NCBI GenBank assembly: GCA_037126765.1
Contig: JBBCBC010000012.1
Coordinates: 6,262,001 to 6,326,000, forward strand
Origin: Stenogyne calaminthoides
Taxonomy: Eukaryota; Streptophyta; Magnoliopsida; Lamiales; Lamiaceae
Length of the DNA: 64,000 nt
Direction of reading: 5' to 3'
Positions 20,005 to 31,740 of this stretch are shown here, piece after piece. Every line of letters begins with the position of its first letter. Positions within the stretch are counted from its first letter, which is position 1. The translations under genes and the position numbers were made by a program. The notes under the pieces were generated by a model. It ran no database searches, was not told the DNA's origin, and worked only from the letters and a program-made list of their open reading frames with translations.

Positions 20005-22173
20005 ATCAGATCTTTCAATTCTTGTGCCCAACTGATCAAATGCACCACTTTTGTCCATCTTTTGAGAGTGTTTGTTGTGATATTTCACAAGTAGAGTGTA
20101 AGTTAAGCACTTGTAGGCAATGATAACACAATAAACCACACTCTTCAAATTTCTTGCAAGTACATGATATATTTTTGCTAATAGCATCAAAAAGCACACG
20201 ATGGTCAAGCCCTTTACATATGCAACATCATAAGTGATGATGCTACCAACATGATCTACCTCAGTTGACCAAGAAGAGACACCCTTTTTGTATTCATCCT
20301 AAAAAATTATGAAAAGAGTTAAAGTGTATACCTCTGAAGTGTGCTTCAACATCCCACGCATTGGCATTGTAGATTGGGGAATTGATATAAAGCACTTGAC
20401 TTCATCTTGAGCTTTGTTGCTTCTCCACTTGTTCAATGTATCGTTGAAAATGATATAGAAATCAGTCAAATTCGTTGTTTTACTTGTATTAAATCCAATG
20501 AAACTATTTGTACTTTCACTTCTTTGAGAGGATAATAATTCAAATTTGAAAATAAATCTTTGCTTAGAACAGTACACCATTTATCTTTGACATCATACAG
20601 ACGGGCAAACCAAGGATTGTTTTCCAACTCATACTTTGTGTTCATCAATTTTCAGCAACTTTCAAATTTCATTTCATCATCGCAACCATGTAAATATTTA
20701 TTGAAGACATCTTTAAAGGATTTGTTCTTCTTCAAATGCCCAAACTGACTTACAACATTTTTATGAAGGTGTCTTGTCAATGGAAAAACCTACATTAAAG
20801 AAAATATAAGTGAAAATAGTTTTATTGTATCGATTATTCCTTGATAATTTAGGACTCGAGAGATGAAATATCAATACATAGTTCAAATGCATAAGTTATT
20901 GGTTCTAAAGTATCAACTTTAATTCTAAACTGATACACTGATGTTCTAGTTTGAGTAAACTGATACTCTACAACCAAGTACTGATACTTTTAATCAATTA
21001 CTCCCTCCGTCCACCAAAATTGTGCTCATTTCTTTTTGGCATGTTGTACGGAAAGGTAAATTAAGTACGTTTGTGGACACAATTTTTTTTATCTTCTTCG
21101 TCCAACAATCACTTAATTACTCAAGTTATCATTATACTTTACTCACAATCAATTGTATTATTCATAAATGGACTGAATTTACCTTTTCGTACAATATGTC
21201 AAAACGAAATGAGCACAGTTTTGGTGGATGGAGGGAGTATAATATATCAGAAAAAATGTGTTTTTATTATTACATTACCAATTGCTAGGTCTTGATCGGT
21301 AAGTATTGTTACAAGATTCTTGCCCCCCATTGATTTCTTAAAAACCTCAAAGAGCCACTCAAATGAACCAATTTTCTCATCCGCCAAGAATGCACAAGCA
21401 AACATGTTTCTCCGGTGATTGTTGATGTCAACGAATGGGGCACATATAAGATCATATTTATATGTACGGTATGTTGTGTCAAAGACTACACCATCACCAT
21501 ATATGTTGTAATCTTCACTCATCATTGAATCTCTCCAAAATATATTGCACAATCTACCACTGTCATTATGCTTAATTCTAAAGAAGAAATTATGCTCTTT
21601 TGTAGCTTGATTATATAGCATTTCTGTCAATGTATTTGCAATCACCCCATTCTATATATTTTTTCTACTACAACCTCAAAATTCATGTGATCTCTCAAAG
21701 TGTGACCAACACAATCTTCATACCATATATCGTAAAGATTTGGCTGGTTTCATTCCAGAAGAAGTCATTTCAATTGCATTACTTTTTGCATAAGTGATCT
21801 TTCTCTCAGAGAGATGAAGATTACTCCACTTTTTCCTTGTTAATGCATGATTATGTTATGTGACATGGTCAATAACTTCATAGTAACCATCATATTTTAA
21901 CTTAACCCTGGAAAAAGCTTTACATCTTGTTCTTGTTATATGAACTCTTTTGGTTACCTTTCTATCATTTGATTCATATTTTTGGCTTTCCCGGGGTCCG
22001 GAAGATGAAAAAAGATAGTATTTTTTCTGTAATTTGTTGTTATGGTACCTAGTTGTTCCTTTAATTTCGGACACTAAATCCAACTTCATGTGCATGCTTA
22101 CAATATAATTCATACATCTTTTCAATTGTTTTCCTTCGCAAACCAATAAATGAACCATAAACATTTTATGCAA
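20005..22173 (-). pseudogene. FAR1/FRS-type MULE transposase, broken
   Basis: Would cut and move the MULE. Domains from the N-terminus on the minus strand: a FAR1 DNA-binding region at about 22173-21856 (KVTKRVHITRTRCKAFSRVK, then GYYEVIDHVT); the MULE transposase core at 21645-21247 (FWRDSMMSEDYNIYGDGVVF, DTTYRTYKYDLICAPFV, FACAFLADEKIGSFEWLFEV, TILTDQDLAIGNVI); a middle region at about 20740-20300 (YELENNPWFARLYDVKDKW, SQRSESTNSFIGF); and a SWIM zinc finger at about 20160-20030 with CTC...CGLLCYHCLQVL. The core is separated from the middle part by about 500 bp holding an intron-like stretch and the MITE. Frame changes and a stop near 20655 break it. Domesticated FHY3/FAR1 proteins have the same order. 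Flanking inverted repeats favour a transposon. Confidence 0.85.
21001..21237. mobile_element. Stowaway-type MITE
   Basis: 237 bp. Its ends are near-perfect inverted repeats: CTCCCTCCGTCCACCAAAAT at 21001, and the reverse complement of the right end, CTCCCTCCATCCACCAAAAC. Both flanks are TA (20999-21000 and 21238-21239), the Tc1/mariner target duplication. It has no coding capacity. It sits in the MULE transposase gene and so is younger than the MULE. Confidence 0.93.
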
Positions 22174-23557
22174 TTATATCATTAAGTTATTCAGAAGTAT
22201 TAGGTTTTAGATCTAAAGTATTAAAAAATTATTTTTGAACTAAGAAGTGAGAAATTTAAGTCTTTATCATTTATTCAATGTTGTATCGACCAGCAATTCT
22301 TTTCTTCCATTATAATGTCATTTTCATAGGAACTTTTTTCTTCATCATCAGGCACTATACCAATCTCATCCACATTTTCACTCCACTTGTCATGTTTCAT
22401 CCTCAATCACCATGACTATCTCTTCGTTATTTATTGACAATTCTTTATTCATCCCCAACCACAACCTTGGTCTCCATGATGAGAATTATGTTTTACACCA
22501 AAATTCAAATGGAATTAATACAAGGAAAAACTAATAAAATTGACTTATTCTAACCTAAAGTAGCAAAATTAAACCAACTTAAAAAAAAATACGTATCGGT
22601 TTTTTCTATTTTGCAAATCAAAAAAAAAAAAAAACTAGGAAAATTTCCCTTGTTTTGAAATGTTGCTACAAAAATTAGATCACAAATCTCAAAAAGCATG
22701 AAATCACAAAAAAAAAGTAAGCAATTTCTCCAAAGAACTCGTGTTGCCAATCTCAACAATTTGATGAGGTGCAACTATCACAGGTTAGAATAAGATGGTG
22801 TTCTAAATGCTAAATCAAAATTTGACACAATTCTCAATTATAAAAAAGAAACGAATACATCAGGTTCTTTATATATGTCTATTGAATAGCAATTTAAGTA
22901 ACTTTTCGTGGAGTTGGACATTAAGAACAACTCACACATGGGAACAAAGTGGGAAAATATAGGAACATTAGAGCATGCACATAGTTGATAATTTGAAATA
23001 AATATTGTAAAATTTAAGTATATACATAAATGAAATTCAATTTCTAAAGTGCGACAATAAGGAATCACAGCACCAAGGCAACTACCAAGTGGCGAAGAAA
23101 TCCCCACCAGGACCGTACGATTCTCCGTCGTGGACGCCGACGCCGATGCCACTGAAATTAGATTTTATTTTATCATGCATTAATCAAAAATCAAGCAAAT
23201 ATGATTTTATTTTCATATCATAACCATAAATTAGAGCTTAAAATATTAGAAATCACCATAAAATCAATGAAATCAAAACCACAAATTAGGCCCAATTAAT
23301 AAAAAATCAAGCAAATGTTCCCAAATTAGCACCAAAATATCGACCAGAGAAGAGTATCTTGTTACCTGTCTTGTTCTTCCACATTTATGCGTGTTTCTTC
23401 TGCGTGTGTGCGTGATTGTGCGTGTTTGAGTGCGATTGTTCTTCTTCATTCCTCCTATATGCGTGTTAGGGATTAGAATTCTTGCTAAGAGTATACTAGG
23501 TTTTTTTATCATGTTATTATAGCACGGGTCAACTTATTTATAATATGGGTCAGTTGT
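22174..23557. other. MULE 5' region, no gene seen
   Basis: Lies upstream of the transposase on its strand and should hold its promoter and leader. It has long A runs (22619-22634) and a GT/GC-rich stretch at about 23385-23440. The minus frames at 22838-23152 and 23273-23512 resemble nothing and lack domain features. Confidence 0.4.
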
Positions 23558-23599
23558 GAGACCCGTCTCATACGTAAGACAGTCTCACATAAGAGTGCC

Positions 23600-24138
23600 T
23601 CCTAAATGAAATATATTGCATCGACAAGTGTGTGGTTACATTAGCCAGTGGGTGAATGATAATGTGTTGAACCATGTTAGTGGATAAACAAATGCACAAT
23701 CATTGTGGGAAAAGTTGGAGCAAATGTATGCTAGAAAAACTGGGACAATAAGTTGTTTCTAATCAAGCAATTAATGAATTTGAAATTCAAAAATGACACT
23801 CCTATGACTGATCACTTGAATTCATTTTAGGGCATCATTAATATTCAATTGTCAGGAATGAATATGAAGTACATGTCTTATGGCTTTATGGTACATTATC
23901 GAACTAGTGGGAGACTTTCAGAACATATTTGTCTAATACAAATCCAGATGGCACCATAACGATGGATTTAGTTAAGGGCAACATTTAGAATGAGGAAATG
24001 AGAAGAAAATCACAGGGCTCTTTTCAACAATCAGAGGTTTTGGTCATGGAGAAGATGAGAAGAAGTAAACGTAGAGATCCAAAAGGCAAAACACAAAGGC
24101 AGGAGCAAATCCAACAAGTTGCGGACTAGAATATCCGT
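23600..24138 (+). pseudogene. gag: Copia gag, middle piece
   Basis: In the frame at about 23623 it reads RQVCGYISQWVNDNVLNHVS, then LWEKLEQMYARKTG, LMNLKFKNDTPMTDHLNSF, IINIQLSGMN, and NPDGTITMDLVKGN...NEEMRRKSQGS. This is the gag helical domain of Tnt1-like copia elements and continues directly from the piece at 16769. Several stops and slips are present. It ends at the CAACAAAT direct repeat that flanks the next insertion. Confidence 0.85.
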
Positions 24139-24146
24139 CAACAAAT

Positions 24147-27034
24147 CTTCATCTTCTCCACTAAGTCGGACTTGAACTCTAGTCATCGGATTTGCAAAAA
24201 ACCACACCGGGGGGAGGCCCCGACGCAGGGACTCCAACACTCAAGTCAGCTCCGATCTCATTTTATAGTATAAAGTATCAGCATTAGAGAAGAAACGTAT
24301 TAGTTGAAAAGTAGAGAAGAAGAGTAAAAGAGTTCTTATCTTTTCCTTATGAAGAAAGGGCATATATATGCTTCATACCTGAGGGTAATTTTGTCATTTA
24401 GAACAATTAGGGCAACATTGCTTATTGGGCCTTGCCGGTGGGCTTTTGCATGGGTTTGGACGTTTAGTAATGCTTTCATATAAAAGCATCAACTCCAGCT
24501 ATAAATTACCTCAACTCCAACAACTTCAGAATTCCTTAACAAAATATTCCTTTGAATAGCAAATCTTCTCTCATCTGGTAATGTAAACTAGATCTGGAAA
24601 TATCCTCTCCTCTAGTAATGTAAACCAGATCTGAACGAAGTTTCTCCTATAATATAATATCATCTCATCTGGTGATATAATCCAAATCTGAGAATCCTCT
24701 TCTCTGATAATATAAACCAGATCTGAAAATATTAATTATGCTCTATATAAAAAATGGACGTCTAGTCAAAAGACCTCCCCTGAAATGTTGACTCAATATC
24801 CAGATATGAATCTCAATTGACGTGATCTATTATCAACAAACAATATAATATTTATTTATTCACCTCAAGTAGGTCAATTCTGACCTAGCCCCTATCAACT
24901 ACTCTCCCCTTAAGAAGTGACTCGAGTAAAAGAAGAGTCACTTTAAGAAGTGATTATTTTAATTAGTTATTTGTTCTGCATATTACTATCTTTTGCTTTT
25001 GCCCTTACTCATTTGCACATTCTTAGTCCCCTGAAGTTCTAGTTACTTCACAAAAAACAACTCACAACTATGTAAAAAATTACTAAGCATGAGAACAATT
25101 CTTCTCTAAGAAAATGATAATGTTAATTCTTCAAAACAATTTCTAAGTATGAAAAAATTTAGTTTTGAAAAATACTCAACTCGGTAATGATTTGACGACC
25201 CGATTAAAACCCGGGTCCGTTTTCGTTCCGTGCTTAGGGTGACCTAAGACTTACACAATGTGATATGATCACTCAAGTCATTACCAGCTCATTACTCGCA
25301 TATGGACTATCTCACGATCTGCACCAAAATCAATTTAAGCGAGACATAATATGCATTTATTATCCAATAAGCACATAGATCAAGTGAGTGCATCTGTGCC
25401 AAATGCCAATAATATACATATGCACCTCTAAGTCAACAAAACTAGACCGCTATGACATTTCTAAAATCACCAAAACAAATAACTTATTCTTAATTCTTTA
25501 GAGTTCCAAGTTTCCATCATCAATGAAAAACTGAGGAAAATATTCACATATGTACTGGTTCACCACATGTCAATTACACATTCAATTACATTAACCATTA
25601 GCTGATTCATCTTCACTCTACCACCTTCATGCATTCTTATATATAAAAGATAGACTATCCTTCCATGTTCAAACTCATCAATATCAACAAACTCTTTTTC
25701 AATATTTAATTAGAATGACAATTCCATAAATGACATTATTTACCTAGCAAAGAGGTTGCACTCTAATTCACATTTTGTATACGTATTCATTTTTTATAAT
25801 TAAATCTATATAGCTCATCAATTATTTTTCAAGCAACTCTCCCACTTTCACCTCAATTAAAGAAAAGGGGCAAAGATACCTCCCTCGAGTGGCTAAGCAA
25901 AAATCGACTGAGCCCATTCACCTATTGAATTGATCTTCTATCATCTCATTCATCTTTTCGCATATTTTTCTCGAATATTGATATTTTCTCCAATGCAAAG
26001 ATCGCCAAAAATTTTCCTCAGAAAGATCAAACAAATCATTAGTTGTCAAATTATCTTTATTACACCCCAATAGCTAATAAATTAAACACATCCAGAATCC
26101 ACACAAAACATTAAATTCTAAGTACAAATCATGAAATGAACACATTGCTCCCATTATTGAACTAATTTTTCAAACAATAACATTTTAATTTCAGCACATG
26201 ATAAAAAAAACAAAAACTTACTTCAATGCTCCACGACTCAAAATATTCTTTCTTTTATAAATATTTCAATTCATTAAAAGTTAGTCATATCTTAAGCACG
26301 CAATAGATACCACTACTCATCTCTTCTCCTTCATGTGCATCAACACAAATTCTCAAACTTAGATGTCATATTGCAAACATAATGAAAATAGAAATATACT
26401 AGATAAAACTTTCTGAAAACTTAGAATCTGACCAAAATCCTAGAAACAGAATATTGTGGTGGAAGAAAGAAAATTATCTTGCCAACAAATAACAAAAATC
26501 AATTGAGATTCACATGAAAAAATAATAATAAAGAAAATATTAAAGTCCATCATGATTTTTCAGTCTCTCCGCGAAAGAGAAAGAACTCAAGGCACGACTA
26601 CAGTAGTGATGATCCACAATGTAACAATAAGGAGAGAAAACTAATACTACACTAACCTTTTTCCTTGGGATTCCTCAGAAGAAGCGCGCAATCTCCTTTT
26701 TTATATGAAGAAAAACATAAATTGTTAGTGAGATAAATAGATAGATAGAGAGAGAAAAGAATAAACTAGAAATCTATAATATTTTCTTTTGTTGCTCGTA
26801 TAGATTGCAACTTATGTTGAACTAGAATAAATGTAATTTGATGTAATGAAAGACAACAACTTTTTGTTTAATTTGGTTGGTTTTTTCTTTGTCATTCTCA
26901 GCATATTTGTAAACTTAGCTTTAGTCACTCCTCAACAACTAATTTTATGATAAGAATATATATTAATGGATTCCTCCCCTACCCTGCCCACATATATATT
27001 TTCCTCTTAAATTTCTTTAAAGTTGATCACATCA
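24147..27034 (-). mobile_element. Unclassified 2.9 kb insertion in copia gag
   Basis: It separates gag from its zinc knuckle. CAACAAAT occurs at both borders (24139-24146 and 27035-27042), a likely 8-bp target duplication. No coding frame and no terminal inverted repeat is seen. On the minus strand the left end reads like an LTR leader: CTATAAAATGAG (about 24260-24271), then GACTTGAGTGTTGGAGTCCC and CGGGGCCTCCCCCCGGTG. It could be a solo LTR, a non-autonomous LTR element or a hAT derivative. The evidence conflicts. Confidence 0.5.
24555..24735. repeat. Degenerate tandem repeat, about 40-50 bp unit
   Basis: The motif CATCTGGTAATGTAAACTAGATCTGG recurs four times in altered form (near 24575, 24610, 24670 and 24705), each with a GTAAACCAGATCTG-like core. 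Only the core is conserved. Confidence 0.55.
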
Positions 27035-27038
27035 CAAC

Positions 27039-27150
27039 AAATATAGCAAAGTTGAGTGTTGGAACTGTGACACTCCAGGATACATAGCGAAGCATTGTAG
27101 AAAACTCAAGCAAGATGACAAGAGAAGTAGGGACAAACTAAATTTAAAAT
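27039..27150 (+). pseudogene. gag: Copia gag, zinc-knuckle piece
   Basis: Reads KYSKVECWNCDTPGYIAKHC then RKLKQDDKRSRDKLNLK and stops. The CX2CX4HX4C nucleocapsid knuckle appears as C-WN-C-DTPG-Y-IAKH-C: the usual H position is partly changed (GYIAKHC for GHIKRDC). It is the third fragment of the gag starting at 16769. Sequence after 27150 is foreign. Confidence 0.85.
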
Positions 27151-27164
27151 AATTCAACCTAAAC

Positions 27165-27962
27165 TCCTTCTCAAGTATTCCCCTAGTCCAAGCCTAATGA
27201 TCCGGTGGAAGATCCTCCAAACTTTCAACATTCAAGGAAAAGAAAAAAAATTGTTGAACACACTGAATTTTTTTTACTGTTGACACTGATATTTTTCGAA
27301 AAAAATCAGTTTTCTTGTGATATCTGGAAATTGTGGCCTTTTGGATCATATTTATTGACACTGATATTTCTTGTGATATTTGTCGACACTGATATTTCAA
27401 TAGGAGGGGGGACGAAAATTGTGCCTTTTGAATGATATGGAATCTTTTATTTCTTCTCAAGAAACAATCTTGAATATATCTAATATATTCTCATTCCATA
27501 AATAACTATCCAAAAGATTTCTTCCTCTTTTTCTTCATGAGATTTTCGAAAATTATGGGAACAAAAGAAAAGTCAAAGATCTTTTTTTGAAATTATGGAA
27601 AAATATTATTCTTCAAGAAATCTTATCTTCATCCCATAATTTCTTTCCAAAAAACTTTTCCTTCTTCTTTCTTCCTCTAATATTTTCGGAAAAATGATAA
27701 ATATAATTTCCAAAAATTATATCTCCCAATATATATTTTCTTGCAACAATTAATTCATTTATTTTAATCACCTTTTGTATTGGACTTTTATTGGGCTACT
27801 TGAGGGGCCTTTAGGAGAATTTGAATTAGACCTCCCAATGAGCTCTGAATTCAATATTGAGCAACAATATTATTCAGTCCATTAATATTAATTCATTCCA
27901 CTATAGAATTAATATTGCACTATCCGTCCTAACCCATATTACGATTATATAGCTTCCGGTTA
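27165..27962 (-). repeat. LTR fragment, same family as solo LTR 28522-45091
   Basis: It aligns with the solo LTR from about 28755 on: TCAAGTATTCC.CTAGTCC, GGGCTACTTGAGGGGCCTTTAGGAGAA, and the stretch up to CCATATTAC...CCGGTTA. The first about 230 bp are missing and the right side is cut by the hAT-like end at 27963. The strand is inferred from the orientation of the intact solo copy and is uncertain. Confidence 0.75.
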
Positions 27963-28516
27963 CAGGGCCGGTCCGACGATTTAAAAGGCCCAGTGCGAAA
28001 TTTTTTTTGGGCCCTTCGTGTATATTATATAATAAATAAATAAATAAAAATATAATTATATGAAGATAATTTCGTTAATTAAAAAAATACAATGTAAAGT
28101 ATAATATAAATATATTTAAACTCATCAAATAAAACCAACAAAATAATTTTTTAAGAACATACAAATTTAGGAGATAACTAATAAAGATTTATGTAGAAAA
28201 ATTTTGGAAAATATAAAAAAGAATGAATTTAGAAAAAGATTTGAAATTATAATAAAGCAAAAGAAATAGAAAATAAAGGGAATAATGGATTTTGAGATGT
28301 AATAAAAGATCTGCAAAACTATTAAAATTGGGAAAAATCAAATAAAACCAACAAAATATTTTTTTAAGAACATAAAAATTTAGGTGATAAATAATAAAGA
28401 TTTAGGTGTAGAAAAAATTTAGAAAATATAAAAAAGAATGAGTTTAGAAAAAGATTTGAAATTATGATAAAGCAAAAGAAATAGAAAATAAAGGGAATAA
28501 TGGATTTTGTGATGTA
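27963..28516 (+). mobile_element. hAT-like element, left part (continues at 45097)
   Basis: Starts CAGGGCCGGTCCGACGATTT, and AAGGCCCAGTGCGAAATTTT follows. A CAGGGCCGG end with nearby GGCCC is typical of plant hAT transposons. TCCGGTTA (27955-27962) is the likely left target duplication. The body is AT-rich and non-coding. It is interrupted by the solo LTR after 28521 and resumes at 45097-45106, where the plus-strand copia element begins. The right end is not in the window. Confidence 0.65.
28127..28516 (+). repeat. 213-bp tandem duplication in hAT-like DNA
   Basis: Copy one spans 28127-28339 and copy two starts at 28340, both beginning AAATAAAACCAACAAAATA. Copy two stops at the solo LTR and continues after it: GTAATAGA + AGATCTGCAA (45092-45106) matches GTAATAAAAGATCTGCAA in copy one. 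This confirms that 28516 and 45092 were once adjacent. Confidence 0.9.
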
Positions 28517-30649
28517 ATAGATGTTGGGGAATTAATTGCCCGGATCTATTCGGGATGAATATTTAAATACAAATTTAATTCTAACAATTATTACTAGCAT
28601 GAATTAATCCTATATTAATTCAAATAATAATTCAACAACAAATCATGCATATAAACAGTTTACATAAATCCTACGCATGCGGAATTGCTACGGGTTTACG
28701 TGAACTAACCTCTTGGAGTGGCAATGGTCTCGTCGATAAAAACACACCAAAAAGCCTTCCCAAGTATTCCCTAGTCCTTGCTCGTCAATCCGGTGGAAGG
28801 AAGCTCGCGAACAATTAACAAAAGGAAAAATAAAAATTTATTGCACCACCTTTGTGGATTTACTAATTTTTTCAGCACATGGAATTGTACTTGGGAATGA
28901 AACACTCATCCCCTATTTATAGAGGGTGTTGGTCGATTTTTTCTACATGGAATAGGGAGGAAAAATCTTTTCTTGATCTCCAAGAAATCTTGAATATATC
29001 TCCTATATTCTTTTCTCCATAATTAAAATATTCCATAAAAATCCCAACTCCTCTTATTATGGTGTATTTTGAAAAAATAGGAAAAAGAAACCAAGATTTG
29101 GATCTTCTTGAATTTATGAGATATACTTGTATTACAAGAAATACATATCTTCCATAATATCTTTTCAAGAAAATCAAGAAAATCTTTCTTTCCCTTTTTC
29201 TTTCAAAATTTTCAAAAATTATCATATGAATAACCAAGTGGGAGATTTCTTGTATTTAATTAGATAATCTTGTATTTCAAGAATACATATCTTCATTCCA
29301 TAACAAAATTCAAAGAAAATCTTTATCCTCTTTTTATTCATAATTTTCGAAAAATGAGGGGAAAAATAGCAACAAATATTTATTTTATTTTAAACACCTT
29401 TTTCAGTTATTGGACTTTATGTTGGGCTACTTGAGGGGCCTTTAGGAGAATTAAGATTGGACCTTCCAATGGATCTTGAATTATCAATATTGAGCCACAA
29501 TATTATTCAAGCCCATAAATATTAATTAATCCCACTACATAATTAATATTGCACTATCCATCTTAACCCATATGTTGGTCCCGGTGAAAACGAGTCTTAC
29601 ACGTGTATGGGGGGGGGAAATACAAGTGTTCAGTGATTCTTAAAAATTTTCTTTTACTGAGGTCAGCTTGGGTCAGGTTGTCCTGATGATTTGGTTCTGA
29701 GAAGCACAAATCGCTCTGAGTCAAAGTCTACCTGAGACAGTGATCCTGAGCTACTTTCAGATACCTCAGATAATCCCAACTGAGTCCTGAGTTTTCAGAG
29801 ATTCTAAGTTGCTTGGATCAGATAACTAACTTACTGAATCCTCAGAAGAGTAAGTTCAGTTTGGTAACTATCTGTTCTAAATACTTTCGGATGTGCGGAA
29901 TGGTTGGCCCTTAGTTTATACTGCTTTTAAGCTTTTCTTTGAAAAACCTTCCTTTAATGGAATAGTGATTATGTTTGTGATTCAATTCGAGATCTCGACT
30001 TCAATGGATTGATTCCAACCAATATCAGTGAAAATATACTTTCAAAACAAGGTAATGCAACAGTTAAGCAAAGCAAAACAGAAAGCAAAGAACACAACAA
30101 TTTATAGTGGTTCAGAGACTCAAGCTCCTACGTCCACTCTCCCTGGTCGCTTCAGAGAAATTCACTAATCACTTCCTAAGGCTTTCTGACTACCTCTGTA
30201 GTTTACTAACCTTTCTAGTTTTGAGCTTTCTGACTACCTCTGTAGTTTACTAACTCAAAAACTCACACAAGCTTTCTGTCTATCCAAGATAGATTACTCA
30301 CTTCTTCTCTAGAGCTTTCTGACTACCTCAATGTAGTTTACTAACTCTTTACAACTCCAATCTCACCAACAATCACACTCAAACTTCCTTACAAAGGGTT
30401 TGGGGTTTCTTGGTTGGTTTTCAACTAGGATGAGATATCCTTTACAATAAAGAACAATGCAAAGGCTAGGATATCTCGACTAAGCTTTGGATATATCTTA
30501 TCAAGCTAGGCTTAGTGGAATGAGCTCTCTTTGATTTAAAGCACTTGGGAAATTCTTGGTTTTTCGAGTGCTTCAACTTGCAATAATAAGTTTGAGCTCT
30601 TGAGTTGCTTACAAATTTCCCGTAACCTTTCAATGTAGAAGGTCACAAG

Positions 30650-30657
30650 TATTTATA
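30650..30657 (-). promoter_or_regulatory. TATA box in copia 3' LTR
   Basis: TATAAATA on the minus strand, conserved at 43422-43429 in the 5' LTR and 46058-46065 in the plus-strand element. Confidence 0.6.
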
Positions 30658-31199
30658 GGCATACACTAAGGTCACTCTTGAAAAACTATCCGTTGGAGAG
30701 ATAGCTTCGTGAGTTTCCTCTTATGGTGTGTGAGAAACGGCTATATTTAGGGTTTGACACTCCCTAACACGTTTTAGGCAATAACCTTTCATGTAGCCGG
30801 TCTTCACTTTTTGCAGTCTGAACTTTAGTACTTCTGACATCTTTTCAAAGGACCTATCATTTGTCGATTAAGGTCGGTGATGGTACAATCTTCGTCTTTC
30901 TTCTTTTTGAATTTTGTCTCCAGTTAAAGGTAGACAACTCAACGGCTCTTTTTGGTTACATTCTCTGAGTTATATAACCTTAACAACACTTTGTCTTAGT
31001 TCCTGTTGTCTGCATTTGAATGTCTTGGCAAATATCTATTTTTCTAAGGAATCGCGATCTTCTCCGGTATTGCATCCTTGATAGATATGTTCGGTGCCTT
31101 GAACATTCAGTTTATCTTGAGCATTGATGCATTCTTTGGAGTCTTGATAATTACTGCGTGCCTTCGATATTCTTGATCTTCGATTCTTGGTCTTACATC

Positions 31200-31310
31200 T
31201 TACGTGTTCTTTAGAGTCTTACGAGTCTTGAGGTCTTCGAGTCTTGGCGTCTTACGAGTCTTGGCGTCTTACGAGTCTTGACGTCTTACGAGTCTTAACG
31301 GATATCTTGG
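31200..31310. repeat. 17-bp minisatellite in LTR
   Basis: GTCTTACGAGTCTTGGC-type units repeat about five times. The other two LTRs of this family carry related GAGTCTTGATATCTCGATTTC-like repeats but not this expansion. Confidence 0.7.
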
Positions 31311-31724
31311 TGATATCTTGAGTCTTCATCTGCGAGTCTTGATTCCTCGATTTCATCTTGAGTCTTGATATCTCGATTTCTGCGAGTCTTGATTTCTCGA
31401 TTTCTGCTTTGAGTCTTGATTTCTCGGTTTCCTGCGTCTTGGCTTTCGGTTTCTGCTTTGAGTCTTCGGTTTCTTCTTTCATCTCGAAACTTGAAACTTC
31501 ATTTCATCTCGAAACTTCGGTTTCTTCGAAACTTACCGAGTTCGTCGTAATCTTCGATCCTAACCTGATCTATATCTGTTGACTATACATTTTGCAGATA
31601 ACATCCTGAATACTCTAAAACTGAATCCTGACTCAACTATCAAGATTATCCTGAACATGTCATACTCAGGGGTTTTGGGATCTTAATCAAAATCATATAA
31701 CTTTATTAAATTCATCTCCCAACA

Positions 31725-31740
31725 ATTTCCCCCTTTTTGA
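31725..31740 (-). other. Polypurine tract of minus-strand copia element
   Basis: On the minus strand TCAAAAAGGGGGAAAT lies directly before the 3' LTR start TGTTGGGAG. The third copia element has the near-identical TCAAAAAGGGAGAAAT. Confidence 0.85.

Larger units (their letters stand above)
16934..23586 (-). mobile_element. Mutator-like element (MULE), FAR1-type transposase
   Basis: About 6.65 kb, inserted in copia gag. The 29-bp ends are inverted repeats: 16934-16962 (GGTCTCATATATGAGACGGG core) and 23558-23586 (CCCGTCTCATACGTAAGAC core). The left end contains a perfect 16-bp palindrome, GTCTCATATATGAGAC (16939-16954). A decayed FAR1/FRS-type transposase gene lies on the minus strand (about 20005-22173). 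No clear 9-bp target duplication is seen (AACTCGTAT left, ACATAAGAG right), so the exact borders may be a few bases off. Inside are a 614-bp duplication, repeated TGATACTC words and a Stowaway MITE. Confidence 0.8.
16222..27150 (+). mobile_element. Copia element, 5' half only, split by two insertions
   Basis: 5' LTR 16222-16724, tRNA-Met-type primer site at 16728, then gag in three pieces: 16769-16930, 23600-24138 and 27039-27150. A MULE (16934-23586) separates the first two and a 2.9 kb insertion (24147-27034) the last two. Joined in order, the pieces follow the gag of Tnt1-like copia elements. No protease, integrase or RT follows. The DNA passes into a foreign LTR fragment at about 27165, so the rest is lost or lies outside the window. 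Confidence 0.8.
29573..31724 (-). repeat. 3' LTR of minus-strand copia element
   Basis: 2152 bp, with the element's outer end at 29573. It contains a G run (about 29611), the shared block TTTATAGTGGTTCAGAGACT, a tandem array with CTTTCTGACTACCTCTGTAG units (about 30176-30345) and a second array at 31200-31310. The TATA box on the minus strand is at 30650-30657 (TATTTATA on +). The longer length relative to the other LTRs comes mainly from the 31.2 kb array. Confidence 0.9.

Noticed and set aside
20005..22173. Host FAR1/FHY3 regulatory gene
   Set aside because: Domain order matches, but the gene is broken, lies between terminal inverted repeats and sits inside a copia gag, so it is a transposon gene.
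22838..23152. 104-codon minus ORF
   Set aside because: Low-complexity N-terminus, no domain and no counterpart. Probably chance in the AT-rich MULE leader.
29600..29625. G-quadruplex in the LTR G run
   Set aside because: A single G run, with a matching run in the 5' LTR (about 42397) but only five C at the same place in the plus copy. Run length is likely unreliable.
31252..31582. ORFs on both strands rich in KSRL or SLDFSIS
   Set aside because: They are translations of the LTR minisatellite.
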